Source: Ciona intestinalis (Eukaryota > Chordata > Ascidiacea > Phlebobranchia > Cionidae). Taken from it: DNA of 64,000 nt. How positions within the stretch are numbered: position 1 is the stretch's first letter; each line of letters starts with the position of its first letter. Made by a program: the position numbers and the translations under genes. The notes beneath the pieces were generated by a model. The model saw only the letters and a list, made by a program, of their open reading frames with translations, was not told the DNA's origin and searched no databases. Below, in pieces: positions 23,523 to 38,500 of this stretch. The DNA lies in contig NC_020173.2 in NCBI RefSeq assembly GCF_000224145.3, positions 3,884,061-3,948,060 on the forward strand, read 5' to 3'.

Positions 23523-26500
23523 TTAGTAAGGTGGGGGTCCTTGCTGGTGAATATTTCTTCTCATATCTATCAGTTGGTTTGATTGTGGTTGTGTATTCAA
23601 CATACGTGTGCTGTATTGTTGCTGAAACATCAAGAAAAAACGGTCACCATTATCATCATAAATTTGAACCACATTGCAAGCCATGCAAAGTTTAAACAAT
23701 TCATTCAAAAAATTTACGATAAAATTATTTTTTTTAAAGTTATTTTGATGTTGCATTAAGGGTAAAAGCTTAACTTAAATTAAATAATGGAACAGAGCCA
23801 TGAAAAATACATTTGCCAAAAGAGCTGTTTTGGGATGAAAATGTCATTTATATACTTTCCGTCCCTAGCAGCAACAGTTTAAACAGTTCCAACTTCCAGT
23901 TTAACTGCATATATTACAGTGGGGGAAGTTGGGACACCTTTTTTATGCTATTTTCCCGCTCCAATTGGTAGTAAACAAAGATTATTCAAGGAATTATAAA
24001 ACCACATCCTCAGGACTCCAATAGACCGTTGTTAATTGTTTAAAACACGATCAAAGTATTTAGATATTATGTGCTAAAGGTGTCCCATCTTCCCCCCACC
24101 TACTATAACACCATAAAGTATTAATACCTGTGGATTCATTACAGACTGATGTCCCATCACTTGTCGTTGGTTCATTGTGCCTTGCATATTTTGACCAGTA
24201 TTCATCTGATGTACATTACTACCACCCATATGTACTTGCTGTTGGTTCATTCTGTTGTTTCAAATTAAACGTTTTTTAACTTTGAAAATTAGGAAAATAT
24301 TTAAAGATTTGCAAAAAACCGAAAAGGCATACAACTTTAAGAATTTCCTTTTGAAATTATTTTCCTTTTACAACAAATTTATATTGCCCTGATTACTTGA
24401 ATAGATGTTAAAATAAGGACATTAAAAAAAATTGCCAAAAAACTGTTTAAGATTAACAAACCACCTGGCAGCAACAGTTTATAAACATCGACTAGATTAT
24501 GTAACTAAAATGTTCATGAGCTTGTTTACCCTTACCATATGTATTAATAAACTACCTGACAGCAATGGTTTATAAATAATTAGTAAATTCTAAATCCAAA
24601 ATGTTAAAAAAACTGTAAACTTTATGTTTAATAAAAAAAGTTTACGAACTTTGTACACTGTTACTATATTCAAAAGAAAAAGTTGGAAAACTTAATCAAC
24701 CTCGCCATGTGTGTTGGTTGACTGGTCCCACGTTGCATTGACGTCATGCCATATTGGTTTGGTTGTCCTGCTTGTCCACCCATGCCTATCATGCCCATAC
24801 CACTGCTCACTTGCTGGGGGTTTGAATACGCAGTCTGCTGACTATTTGGGTGGATACCGCTCACTCCATAAGCAGTGTTAGCGTTTTGTTGTTGGTTCAT
24901 GAACTGCTGGTTTGATTGAGCGCTGGTGTTGGTTGATTGTTGGTAACCAATCTGGTTGTTGGGAGGGTTGGTGTTTCGGTAACCACTGTTGTTATAACCT
25001 GGTGGGAATTGAATTGAAATAATGATTACTAAGCTTGGTGGGAAATTGTAGCTTAGGTGTTTGGTTGTATAAACCTTGACGCTTAGAAGTTATGTAATTT
25101 TTTGCATGGTTGTTTGTCAGCAGGTCAGGAAAAATTATCACCCACAAAGTTACACATACATGGTAACTACTAAGCTGGCATAAGGTGTACGATACAGAAC
25201 ACCAGTGTTATAACGACTGTCATTTTCAGCCACGCGAGGATAAAGTAAGTTACATTTATAAATATCAACCTTGCATAATTCCATGTTGGTTTTGTTGCAT
25301 TGCAGGTGTTGGCGTGTTGTATGAATTATATCCGACACTCCCCTGGTTTATCATATGTTGCTGTAAACCAACTTGTCGTGATTGTGGTTGGTTGCTGTAC
25401 ATGTCGTGTGAAGGAACATGACTGCTTGTACGCTGTAAAACAATAGTAGACTAGAATGAAAGTGCCACCATTGTGGGCGTATGTGTCTCTGGGCAAGACA
25501 TACAAACGGCAATTGCTTCAACCCAGTGGTCACTAATGGGTTTTCTAAATTATCAGTCATACATTGAAGCAAATTTCACCAAATAATAATCACCCACAAA
25601 GTAACATACATGGTAACTTGTAAACGGGCACAAGGTGTGTAAAACAGAACACCCGTGTTATAATGACTGTTTTTGCCCCGCGAAAAGATAAATTCACTCA
25701 AAAAACTACTTACCACATGCCCTTCTAAGCGCTGTCTGATCACAGATTTAGAAATATCTGAATAACCTTGTGTTCCCATATGCCCAGTGTTAGTTTTACC
25801 TTGCGCTGGATGTCGCGATAATAATTTGAGTTGCAAAGCTTGGCGTGTACGGTCTTTAAAATCTGAGACAAAATATATATATATTGTTGTAATTACTAAT
25901 TAATTTTGTGATGTTTTACCGACGAGAGAGTATGGCTGATATAAACAGATACAAAACTCAGGAAAATATGAACCCTAATATTTTATAAACAATATGCAAA
26001 AATCTAGGCCCAGATAAAAAATGTCATTAAATTAATATTTTTTAACATTGTGTTTTATTTGACAATCATTTTTTTAACATTTCTTTTTTTTACCAGCATT
26101 TTTTTTCCAATAGTTATTTTTTTAAACAGTTAATAATAAACTTACGCGTACTTTGCGCCTGTGCTTGTTGTGCTGAAGGTGGGAAATTGTTTGCCCCGTA
26201 TGTTGACGTGATTTGTTGATTCGTTTGTTGATAGTTGGGGTAATTTGGGGGGTTGTTCGGGAAGTTGTTTGGGTGTTGAAACGAATTGACTTGTGTTGAT
26301 GTCGTCCCCATCTGGTTCAACAAACTGCCAGCGGGAACGGGGTTCGGGGCGACAGAGAATGTTTGTCGGTACGGGACAGGTAAGTTTTGCTCGCTGGAAG
26401 TCTGAGAATGTTTTGTATTTTTCTTCAGTCAATTCAAATGACAGTTTTGTTATAAAAAAGTTAAAATAAATAAATATTTTTCATGTTATAAAAAGGTTTG

Positions 26501-29500
26501 GCTTTAAAATTTAGAAGTATTTTTTACTTGTATAGTGAATTTAGGTTATAACTGTTTTAAAAATTATAGTTTAAATAGTTACTTAAAAATTTGTTATGTT
26601 ATATAGGTGATTTTTTTAATTTGTAAGAGGTATTTTTTACTTTATTTTAAATTAATTATTCTGTAAGTAACAAGGTTTCATTTGTAAGACAATAGATTCA
26701 ATTTACAATTGTTTTAAAAAACTAAATTTGAAATGAAAAAGTAAATCAATTATTTCATTCAAATCCAACATTTATAGTTTATATTTTCACAAAATATTTT
26801 TTCTTTTTTTTCAAATTAAATTTTTTGAAATTAAATTGTCTCAAAATCATTTTTTACCCGAACTCTTGATTTTTTTTTCTTCTTTGGCGGAGGTTGTTTC
26901 ATTCCTTCCGTGGATGCAGAGGATGCTCCGAAGGGATTTTTCAAAACTGATCCTTTGTGATCCGGGATCTTAGTAGGAACGGGGATCAACTCAGCTTCCT
27001 CTTCTTCCTCTGGAGGAAGTTGTGGAGGAGAGAGGAAGTCTATCAAATCTCTGGCGTCGGGAAGAGGATAAACATTGATCATCAAAAATATTGAATTGAG
27101 GAACAAAAACAATCAAAACAGAGGATTTTTATAGATCGTCTTTATTATTTGTCACTGATTTTTAAGCTTGGGAATTTGATATCAAATGTTTATTCAAATT
27201 ATACTAAATATATAAACATTATACAAAAAAATGCCAAAAAAATAAATGATTTTCAAAACGGGGTGTGTGTATGATCATAGAATGTAGATGAAGTATATAA
27301 GATACCTAAATATAAAATTTAAAAGTAAACCTATTTAATGCGAAAATTATGTCTCAAGTTCGACCACACTAACAAAAGCATTAATTTGTTTTTAACACAG
27401 AAAAAATTTTCCACCTTTTCCTACTGTGTTGGTGGTGTAACATCAAGTTATGTTGTTCTTCATAAAACATTGGTTTACGTTCGATGGTCCGAGCTCCGAA
27501 CCATGCGAGACAAAGTGGGGAGGAATGTTTCAATCCTTCAATCACGTCCCACATGTTTAGTTTTTGCTTGGATGTCACCTGAAATAAAGTGATTAAATAA
27601 ATTCGGCAGAAGAAATGGTTAGAAGATCAAAGTAGGGTGAATGCTAACATTATGGGCATATTTGTTCTTTACAAGACATTCAACAGCACTTGCTCCAACC
27701 CAGTGGTCACTAATGGGCTGTCCAAACTGTCAGCTTTACAGAAAAAAACAATTCACACGTGGTAACTCGTAAGCTGGCACAAGATATATGAAACAGCGTA
27801 GCCATGTTATAACGACTATTTCCGGCTGCTCGAGGATAAAGCACTTGCATTTTGGGATATTTATTTAGATATCATGTGCAAAAGGTATCTCATCTTACAC
27901 TACAGCACTATATAAATATAAAAAAATGTTAAATTCTCACCTGAAGGCCTTGGTTCCCATCCACAGGGACTGGGATTTTATTTCCTTTAATATCCATGTG
28001 CGCCCCCGATGGTTCACAACATACAACATAAACCTCAGGTCTAGTTATCGGGAGAAGTTGTCGCAATCTTCGGATACTTTCAGTTTGTTTGTCGCCCATT
28101 TCTTTCTGTAATAAAAATAATGCGTTCAGTTTCATAAGAAAAAATCATTTATTTAGTGTGGAAGAGAAAACAGTGAGATAACGTGGCCCCATATTTTTTA
28201 AAACACGAACAATGTCTTTTTATTATATTAAAGTTGAATAAATGCTATATATTTATTACAATCAAGTTAAATGTATGAAAGAATGCACTTATTTCAGTGG
28301 TGTGGCAATGATTGCCAACAAAATGCAATTTGATTGCCCCAACATTTCATCTGCCTAGACACCATCAAGGTACAGATACATATGTTCAGTTATATTTGTT
28401 CAGAATATTTAAGCAAATAAATTAAACATACCTTCATTTTTTTGACAATATTAATATATTCCCTTTTGCTTCCTTCTCCTTTATTTGCGCAATCCCCGCC
28501 CAACGTATGGTGAAGTAGAACGGCGATCATGTCGTACACAATGTCAAATAACTCAGAATTTGTCTGGAAAAATAAATAACAATGTTCTTGTTATGACCTT
28601 AGGTCGTTTATTAAATGAGAAATTAGTTTATGAGACAAAACAGATCTTAAAAAGTAGTTCAAACGTCACGGTGTAATATGTAATAATGTTAAAAACAAAA
28701 ACCTTAGTCAATGTCATTCAATCTCGTAACGTAACACGTGACTCACCAAATACCGCATGGTGGCGCTATAACAAAGAGTATTGGGGACCTAACATAATAT
28801 CATAACAATTTTCATCAAATATAGTCATAATGATCAAATTATTTAAAGCAGCAAAAACGATGTTCTGTTTCGTATATAACTCATTCCTGCTTATGAGTTA
28901 CCATGTATGCAACTTTATGGGTAATTTTTCAATGTATGGCTGACAATTCATACAACCCATTACTGGGGTGAAGCAACTGCCGTTAAGTGTCTTGCCCAAG
29001 GACACAACTCCCACAATGGTAGCAGCGTCAAGCCTTAAACTTTGTAGTAACTTTCCACAGAATACCACAACACAACAGCATTTAAATGGCATTGGTAATT
29101 AAATTTAATGTATTTTAGTAGTTGGGATTATACAGCCATGCTTTACCTGTACATCTACCATGCCAGATATAATAAGTTGCATGAGAAGTACGACCACATC
29201 ACTTGTCCACTGTGAGTTGCTCATCACTGTGTCAAACATTCCACCAACCTAAGTATAATACATGGGGTATAATACATTTAATATAATATAAGTATAATAC
29301 ATGGGGTGTATATGCTGGTAGAAGTGAATTTATTTTAAGTATATGCTGGCAAATGTGAATTTATTTTAGGTATATGCTGGTAAAGGTGAATTTATTTTAG
29401 GTATATGCTTGTTAAAGTGAATTTATTTTACATATATGCTGGTTTAAGGTGAACTTATTTTCCATATATATGTTACAATGGTACACAACCCCTTTAAACT

Positions 29501-32500
29501 GGTTCCGTTAAAATCTCAAAACTTTTTATTAAACTTTTGTAAAAATTTATGAAAAAAAAGAAGCACTGCATTATGATGATACTTTAACTTAAATAAAAAA
29601 CGCATCAGGCAAAAAAATCTTCTAAAATTCTTACCAGACTTAATCTTAATTGCAGAGCATCATGAACACAGTTTTGTGAGTTGTTTAAGTCCTTACACGA
29701 GCCCCGATGTGATCGAGCATCTTGCCATTCTGAATGCAACATCACTATTTGTGACTGTAGAGATTCCAACAATGAGTCTCGCTGTTCGTCTTGACCCTAA
29801 GGTGAAATATTGTTATTAGGAATAAATGAATGAATACAACTTGTTTTATCCTTGCGTGACCAGAAAACGACAGTCATTATAACACGGGTGTTTTGTTTCA
29901 TACACCACATGCCAGCTTACGAGTTACCACATATTAATTTTGTGGGTGATTTTTTTTATTTTTTATATTGTATAGCTGTTAATTTAGGCCATTAGTGACC
30001 ACTAGTTAATTGTATAAAACACGATCAGGATATTTGGATACTATGGGCTAAAGGTGTCCCATTTCCCCCCACCCTACTATATATATCTATGAGAGTCGTG
30101 AAGATAAGGTTTTCAAATTATTTAAATGTTGTTTGTTTCCTACTGAATAGGGCGAAAAAATAGAATAAAAAAGTGTCCCATCTTACCCCACCCTACTATA
30201 CATTACCTTGAGACAAGTCAATATAAGTGTGAGGAATGGTTGATGGTTGAGGAGAGAAGATCCTCCTTGCCGATTATCTCTTTCCGATCTTGCTCCAGCC
30301 CCGCTCCTTGTAGAAGTGGAGGAGAGGTTTTGTGGAGCTTCTAGGATCGCACTCGCCTCCTGGAGGACTCTTCCTTGAACCTGCATGAAAAGTTGAAATT
30401 TATCATTTATTAAAAAAAGAAGCACCAAAATGTTGAACCATAAATTAATTATAATCCTATAAAACTGCTATTGTCTTTTCATAAATATATTTGCAATAAT
30501 AATTTCTTGATTATTTGCCAGTTGGAAAACATGTTTATAAAACTACAATAAGTAAACCCTGGTGATGTATATACAAAATCTGGTGAGGCGCATGTGGTAG
30601 CACCCTGGGTGTTGGAAAATGGGCCAAACCTGGTCTAAACCCTGGAACCCATGTTGTGCCAGGCTGTGGACCTCAACCACATAGAATACAAGAAAATAAT
30701 CTCGAAAATAGAATAGTTATACCATTATACCCACTAACCTGTGATGGTAGTTTACTAACAAGTGGGGCAACCAGCCAAACATTGCAACGATCAAGTTCTG
30801 GACCAGTAAGCGAAGATTTTCTTTCTTTTGTCGAATCGAGATTCTGCTGTTGTTGTTGCTGTTGGAAAACTTCAATTGTGGCTCTGGAAAATTAATATAA
30901 TTTTGAAATGCAAACACGTTTTTACAGATTTTAGAATAATTTATTAAATATTAAACAAAACAAATGTGTGTAAGATAAAATTTAATCTATATTTTGTAGC
31001 TTAATTTTTTAAAAGTTTACCCAATATTGAGAAAATTGTTTTTAACAATCAACATCGGCCCATGGAAGGAAAGAGAATACGGTTTTATAATTCTTTGAAT
31101 GTTCTTGGTTTTGCAACGGGAAAATAGAAGGAAAAAGGTGTCCCAACTTCCCACCCTACCATACATAAAAATATCCCACACAAAGACACACATACTTAGC
31201 AATATGTTCAGGCAAACTCTTTTCTTGTGGTGACTGTCTAAGCATGACTTGCAATTCAAGAAGACATTGTCTGAAAGTCCATCGCGTCATACCACTCAAA
31301 ACGCTCACAACGTATTTTCTTGGCTCATTACTGAGTCCCGAGAGTTTCTGGACCAAAAAAATTCAATAAATTCAGGATAATTTGTCAAAAATTAAACACA
31401 GACAACCTGAAGAAGATTTTCCGGATAACAAATAAGTTGAATGAGATTTTGTCTCTGCTCTCTTGTAAGTACTTGGTCCATAAGTAAATCCATCACAGGA
31501 TCCTTTAAACATCTAAACATCAACATTAGAATAATACAAATGCTTAAATAATAAGCGCCGAATAGTAATAAACATAGGGATGGCAGGGTGGGCAGGCAGA
31601 TCCCCAAAATTTCTGCACTGCACTAATCAGTGAACAGTACAAATATTTTTCTAAAAGACTGTACACCTAAATATTCCTGCCTCCCAGGAAAAGTTGGGAA
31701 TAATATAATAAAAAAACTTACTTTTCACGAACCCATTGTTGTGAACAAATAACACGAACGGCGTGTTTGGCAAATTCACTCAAACTTGCTCCGTCCATGG
31801 AAGAAGATGGGCCACTCTGTATCGGAATGTAAGTATTACAATTGTTAAGTTTGTTTTAATTCCTATTGTATCATGAGCATTTATGTTCAGCATCATTGAT
31901 TTTGCCTTTTTCCCTTTTTTAACAGGTCTACTATCTGACCTTGATGGTCATTCATTCTAAACATGTGCTTGTGTTGTAAGGGTGTTGCCATAAACCCAAC
32001 TACTAACTTTACAGCAATTATACAAGGAAATATAACTACATCAATGAAAACAAGGTTTATGTGTTTGACTTATTTTTTTTATATTATTTAAGAAAATTTA
32101 AGAATTTTTTAAAACAGTAATATGTCTGATTTGTTGGAGTGTATTTTAGAAAACTGTAAAACTAAAGACATTTTAACTGTGCACAAAATATTATGTTAAA
32201 TAATTATTTTGTGTATTTTTGATATCTAAAAACTAAAAATACTTTTAATATTTAAAATGTTACATTAAATCAATTTTGTAAGCTTTACTGTACTTCATAT
32301 TAAGCACAAAAATGTTGAAAAAATAAGGTAAACAAAATATACCTTCCGATTTTTAATATCCTGTCCACCAGTCATATGAAGGTCGTCAAAATCATCCAAA
32401 TTTCCAATTGGTTTCAAGAAACTTGTCACACAAAGTTCACTTTCGTGAGAAAAAGCATTCTTACCACTTGATAGCCTTGCATCACCTGTGTTTAAATACA

Positions 32501-35500
32501 CAAGTCTGTCATAAATCATTTTTTTTGTATGTGTAACTTGCTGTATCCTCGCATGGCCTAAAAACAACAGTTCTTATACCACGGTGTTTTGTGTGATACA
32601 CCTCGTGTCAGCTTACGAGCTAGTGAGCTACCATGTTTTATATAACTTTGCAGTTGATTGTTTTTTATGTATGGCTGACAATTTAGTCAACCCATTAGCG
32701 ACCACTGGGTTAAGACAATGTCTGTTACGTGTCTTGCCCAAGGACATATACGCCCAACCAGTGTCGGCGCCAAGCATTGAACCCAGTACCTTAAGTAGGG
32801 GGTACAAGAACTGTTTTTAGGGGGGCGGTGTTGCTGAATCATTAAGGTTAGTTAGGTATACTCTATATAGGCAATTCTAGAGAAATGTGAAAATTGGTTG
32901 GTGATCTGAAAGGTCTGCAGTAAGGAATTGTTAAAAGAGCCACTGGTAAACAAAGAGTTGTTAGCATTAAAATGCATTTACCAACCTAGTTTAAGCACCC
33001 CCTTCAACACAGCAAGTACAGCACCAACTGCTATACTGTGTTGTGCAGCTGCAAGAAGATGACGGTCGGATGAAAATGGAAGACGGAAACTTGATTTATT
33101 TGAACTTGGAGCTTTAAATAACTGGAGTAGGAGGTGGCATGTCAGCCTGGCACCTGGAAGAGTTTGAAAATGTTACTTAACTTACTTTAAATTGTATGAT
33201 TTGGCTATTTTGACCGAATAATTTTTTGCAATTTTTCGAGGTGTATGAAGCAAATTTGCAATTATGAATGACTTTTTTATTTTTATATTTTTGAAGCAGT
33301 CTAGCAGGGAAAAACAGTCGTTATAACACGGTAATCTGTTTCATACACCTCGTGCCTGTTTATCAGTTACCATATTTCTGACTACTGCTTTTTTGTAAAC
33401 TCAAAGCACTAGTAACTGTAACTGTAGTGAAAAATCACTGACTATAGAGAACAACCATCTACAAATTTTTTTTTATAATATACTGAAATTATTAATCTTT
33501 TATTATTAAGTTTAACTTCTACTTACAACTTGTAAATGATAATTGCATACTTCAAATTAAAAAAAAAATAAAAAATGATAAATTTTTTTTTTGTTTACAA
33601 TATTCTAAAATTATTAATATTTAACATACTTGTATCAGGGTTCGGTAAATCTGGTGAAGTTCGACTTTTACAAGCAGCAAGCAGTGAAGGGATGGCCACA
33701 TGCTGTATAACATCTTCTAATGATAAACAACCTCTTGCTATTAACACTGCTGTAAATAGAGATAAAGGATCTCGGATTTGAGCATCTCCAGCCTACGAAA
33801 TAAAGTAAAAGTAATTAGTTCGGACAAAATTTAGACCAGTGGTTCTAAAAGTCAACAGGATCTGGTGCTATGAAATTAAATGGCAGTCAAAAATCAAGTT
33901 TAGCAAATTGTATAATATAAGAGACACTTATTTCGCCTACAATGGCAGTCAGTCTTTCATTTAAATAAATTCTATTTTGTATGTTACGTATTTCATAGCA
34001 CTAGATCCTAACTGTGATTCTTTACACAAGAATTTTCCCACTATATATGAGCACCAGATCAGGTTTCGATCATAAAACTTATTACAAGAATTCTAATGTG
34101 GGGTTATGGGCAAACTGTGGCATGAATTCTGGGTTCCATTTGTATCTTGCTGCATATCTTAATGCAAATAGAGTGAAACGATTATTTTTGTATTTCTCCA
34201 AGCTGTAAGACCTCGGCTAACAGAATAAAACATAAAAAACAAATAAATTTAAACTAATTTACCTCAACTATTAAGAGAACGTCATTAAAGTTGACGGTAC
34301 ACGAAGAGAAACAGAGAGCTCTTAACACTCCCAGCCATTCGGAACTCAACTCATTACATCTGGCATTCATTTCAGCACATAAAACAGCAAGTGCATTTAC
34401 TCTGTAAGGTCAAATTAAATATTTGAGTATCTATGTGTGGACGTGTGGTAAATGTATTTTGGGGTAACAGGCCAATCTTGGCCTATATCCTAGGACCTAT
34501 GGCATGCAATGCTGAAAGACCTTACCCATATAGAATAGAATAGTAAATGTAATGGCCAATGGGTGCATATGGCAAAAAATAAAGATTGCCAGTTACATTT
34601 AAATCGAGTTTCATAGATTTTAGTATTGCATGTAAACTCTGTGTATGTTACCATTTGAGTTTGTAAGTAGTAATTAAAAAAAATTAGGGGCAATTCAATG
34701 TGAGGGTAAAATTATATATAAAATACTATGAAAATGAAAAATATAAAATATACAGTGTTTTCTTATACAGCCTAGATGGCACACCATCAAGAGAAATACT
34801 CACTTTTCAAAGTCTTGATGTCCATTACAGACTGTGATAACAGCGGAACACACAAAGCTGTATCTGCGCGATACATCTTGTAATAAACCACTGTATTTTT
34901 CAGCCACTGACAATGGGGATTGAGCCATTGGGTCGTCGATGAAACTTTGAAGAAAAGTTTGATCATATCTGAATAAAGACATACCTTTTAAATAAATCTA
35001 GATATATTTTCTTAATAAATCTAGATATATTTTCTTAATAAACCTAGATATATTTTTTTAATAAATCTAGATATATTTTCAAACTTTACTAATTCTGTAT
35101 ATTAATAATAATGTTTAACCATTTTCCAGTTTTATTGCTAAAACACACAAATTAAAAATATTGCTTTCTGGTTTCTATTTTTATACAAGAACAGGTAAAG
35201 CTCATAGACTTCAAGGCTTGATGCTGCTACCAATTTTGGCGTGTGTGCTTTTGAGCAAAACAATTAACAGAAATTGCTTTAACACAGTGTTTTAAAGGTT
35301 GTTAAAACTGTCAGACAAAGAAAGAATAATAACGAAAAACATAATTCAAAAATAGATTTACCCACACAATTATATATATATATATATAATTCAAAAGTTA
35401 AAAAAAGTTATATTTACTAGCCTAAAATAACAGAACCATGTCTTGGTTCAGTGAAATAAATTAAACATTACAATAACCTGCAATTTGTTGTAGCTGGTTT

Positions 35501-38500
35501 CTTAGTTGAACAGAGAGCTTGTCTAACACTCGCAACGTATCCACCAAATGCTTCCGATCGTTGTGATCGTATGTAACCAAACGATGTATAAAGATCATAT
35601 AAAAATACCAGGACACTCCTGCAAAAAATTAAATTTTAATACAACTACTGGTATGTAGTTATTTACTCTAGAGCTTAGTTTGCCTTTACAATGTATAATG
35701 TTACTATGCCCTATTAGTTACTGTGGCAACTTTGACCTATTTATCCTTGGCTTGCTATACAACGCCACCCTTATGAAATTCTCCCTCATGGCTTGCTATT
35801 GTATTATCTGGTCTCAAAGATGTACATTGATGCGATAACACAACAGAATAATGGTAAACAGAGACTTTATATAAAAAAGGGATTTGAGTCAGAGTTGGTC
35901 TACTTAACTCAAAAAAAGATATTTAGGCCAAAGTTGGTCCATTTAACCAAAAAAAAGATTTAGGCCAGAGTTGGTCTATTTACCCCAAAAAAGAGATTTG
36001 GACCAGAGTTGGTCTATTTAACCCAAAACTAGATGACCCACATAGAAACATGAAATAAATGATAACATAGTTACCTATCAGCAGATGCGCACTGTGTTGG
36101 GTTTGAGATGCAAGATTGTTTCGTTGCATCGAGTAGTCCTTCAAATGCATTGAATGTAAGATCCATGTTGAGTGTCAGAAAACTTTAAACAAATGAACAT
36201 AAAGTTAGGGCTTTGTACCATTAGAATAAAAATGTATTCTTACTTCACTGTAATAAAATAGTTGTTTTTAACAGCTTAACAAATATAAATCTATTACTAA
36301 AACATTTTAATTAAAATGTAAAGAAGAAAAAAATTATACTGAAATAAAAGAATTTTGCTTTAAATTATTTTAACAAAAGATTTCCAAATTTTGTTTTATT
36401 GTTTAATGTTTACTGATTAATGCAATGCAAAACACTCTGAGTAGGCCTGCCTACTATGCCACCCCAGGTTTGGTTTGTTGCCTATGATTTACCTTATATA
36501 ATGTCTCAATACTGATACAACAGCAAGTGAAAGTTCGGTTGTGTACCAAACATATTCAACATTCAAACTGTTGGTTTCTGCTTTTCTACGCTGAATCTCA
36601 TTGGCTAGATCAGCCAAGCGAGTTGCTATAGCAACGGCAGTCCTTACAAGTCCTCCAACATTTAACGCTTCCTCCATGAGATCAAAAAGAAGAAGAACAA
36701 CTTCCAAACGAGGAAGACATGATGATCTGATAAATGAAGATAAAAGAATGCAACTTCAAAGTATAAACACGGGTGTTCTGTTTTTATACACTATATACCC
36801 TATTTTAACTTTTTCGTAATTAATTCTTAGCGATTTTTTATGTATGGCTGAAAGTTTAGACGATTCATACACCACTGCTGTTTTGCCATTAAATGTTAAC
36901 ATAGAAATAAATCCAGTGGGAAATTTATAAGAACTGTTATTTTGTTTTTTTCTCTGTATGGTTGACTATTTCCACAAACCATTACGGTTCGAGCAATCAC
37001 GGTCAGGTGTCTTGCCCAAAACAAAAGTATAAATGCCATTATTGAATAAATGTAAGTTATTTATTCTTTCCTCTTTGGAAACAACAGTCTCTAAAACCTG
37101 GGCATGCTACTCTTCAGCAAGAATTTTAGATCCGATTTTTTGGGGGATGACCGATATATATTATCTTGCCAAGACAACAACCTCAACAACCAAAACTACG
37201 GCAGCACCCTGGCTGTTGGGGTAATTTGGCCAACTGTTGCTTAAATCCCATGTACTATGGCATGCCACACGGAAGGACCTCACCCTCACAGAATAAAACA
37301 TAAATAACTAACCTGCCAGCTATATAGTTGTTGATTGCTGTTAAAAGTGATTTGGCCACAGTTGATGTGATCATGTGTTGGTCAAAATAAGAAAGAACTC
37401 GATATCGCGATAACAGTTCGATATGAGAGGATTTTGGTGATTTCTTTATTTTCTTTCCACTGGGAGTTAAAGTAGGATTTGTGTCTACACCTGAGGAGTA
37501 TGAAGTGTTTTGTGTGGTCAGAAATGAAAGTGACTTATAAACTTGGAGGATATTGAGATACAATGTCATTGAATGTAAGATAAAGCAGTAAAATGCAAGT
37601 ACTTCAGCCTAAGCTTAAGTTTCATATGAAAATAAAGTGTATTTGCGTGTTTAAAGCTTGATTGAAATATAATGTTATAGAATATTAGGATGTAATGTTA
37701 TTAAAAAAAATTTTTATTATAGCTGTAAGGTAGACGACTTTTTTTTGGATTTTTTTTTAGAAAAGCGTAGGTAATATAGAAAAACCTATGTAATTTATTT
37801 AAATAAAATAAATAGAAAAACCTACACAATTTAGAAAAACCCATGTAATATATTAAAAAGAATTCAGTATTCCATAGTTTACCATCATCCATAGTTCTCT
37901 TGCATTGAACAAGTTTAGTAAGATGTCTTGTAACTTTACGAACCGCACGTTTGACGTCAGTCTTCAACCTACCAGCACCATATAAAACCATCAACCTCTG
38001 GTTCCATTCCTGTGTCATTCCATCCTCCTGAAGTTTAATATTGGAATCATTTAAATTGTTTTTTTTTTAAATCTATAGCCAACAATTTATAGTCAAATTA
38101 CATTTTATTCATACCCAAAAATGATAATTTTCAAAGTTTTAAACCAAAAATTATATTTTTTTTTACAAGTTTCAATGCCAGAAATTATATTTTTTTTACA
38201 AATTTTAAAGCCACAAATCCTATTTCAGGGCGTCTACATCAATAAAAAACGAAAATTGCTAACACATTTAGGGTAAATATGTTTTAATAAAAAAGTAAAC
38301 ATTTTTTTAAATCAACAAAATTTAATATTTTAATAAATATTTGTCAAAAATTGTAAAATTACTTGGAATGAAATGGGGAAATGCATGAGATACTGAACAT
38401 GACGAGGTTGCCCATGTCCCCATATATTTGAATAACTTCCATCAGAAGCGTCAAAATTTGCTGACGATTTATTCGGGTTTTCCATAGAGGAACGAACCGC

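Noticed and set aside
26142..26432. 96-codon minus-strand frame over MED12 exon 39
   Set aside because: The phase from exon 38 selects the other, Q/N/P-rich frame, which also continues correctly into exon 40.
29290..29462. Regularly spaced repeats resembling a CRISPR array
   Set aside because: Units are contiguous with no unique spacers, and the DNA is animal nuclear. It is a minisatellite.
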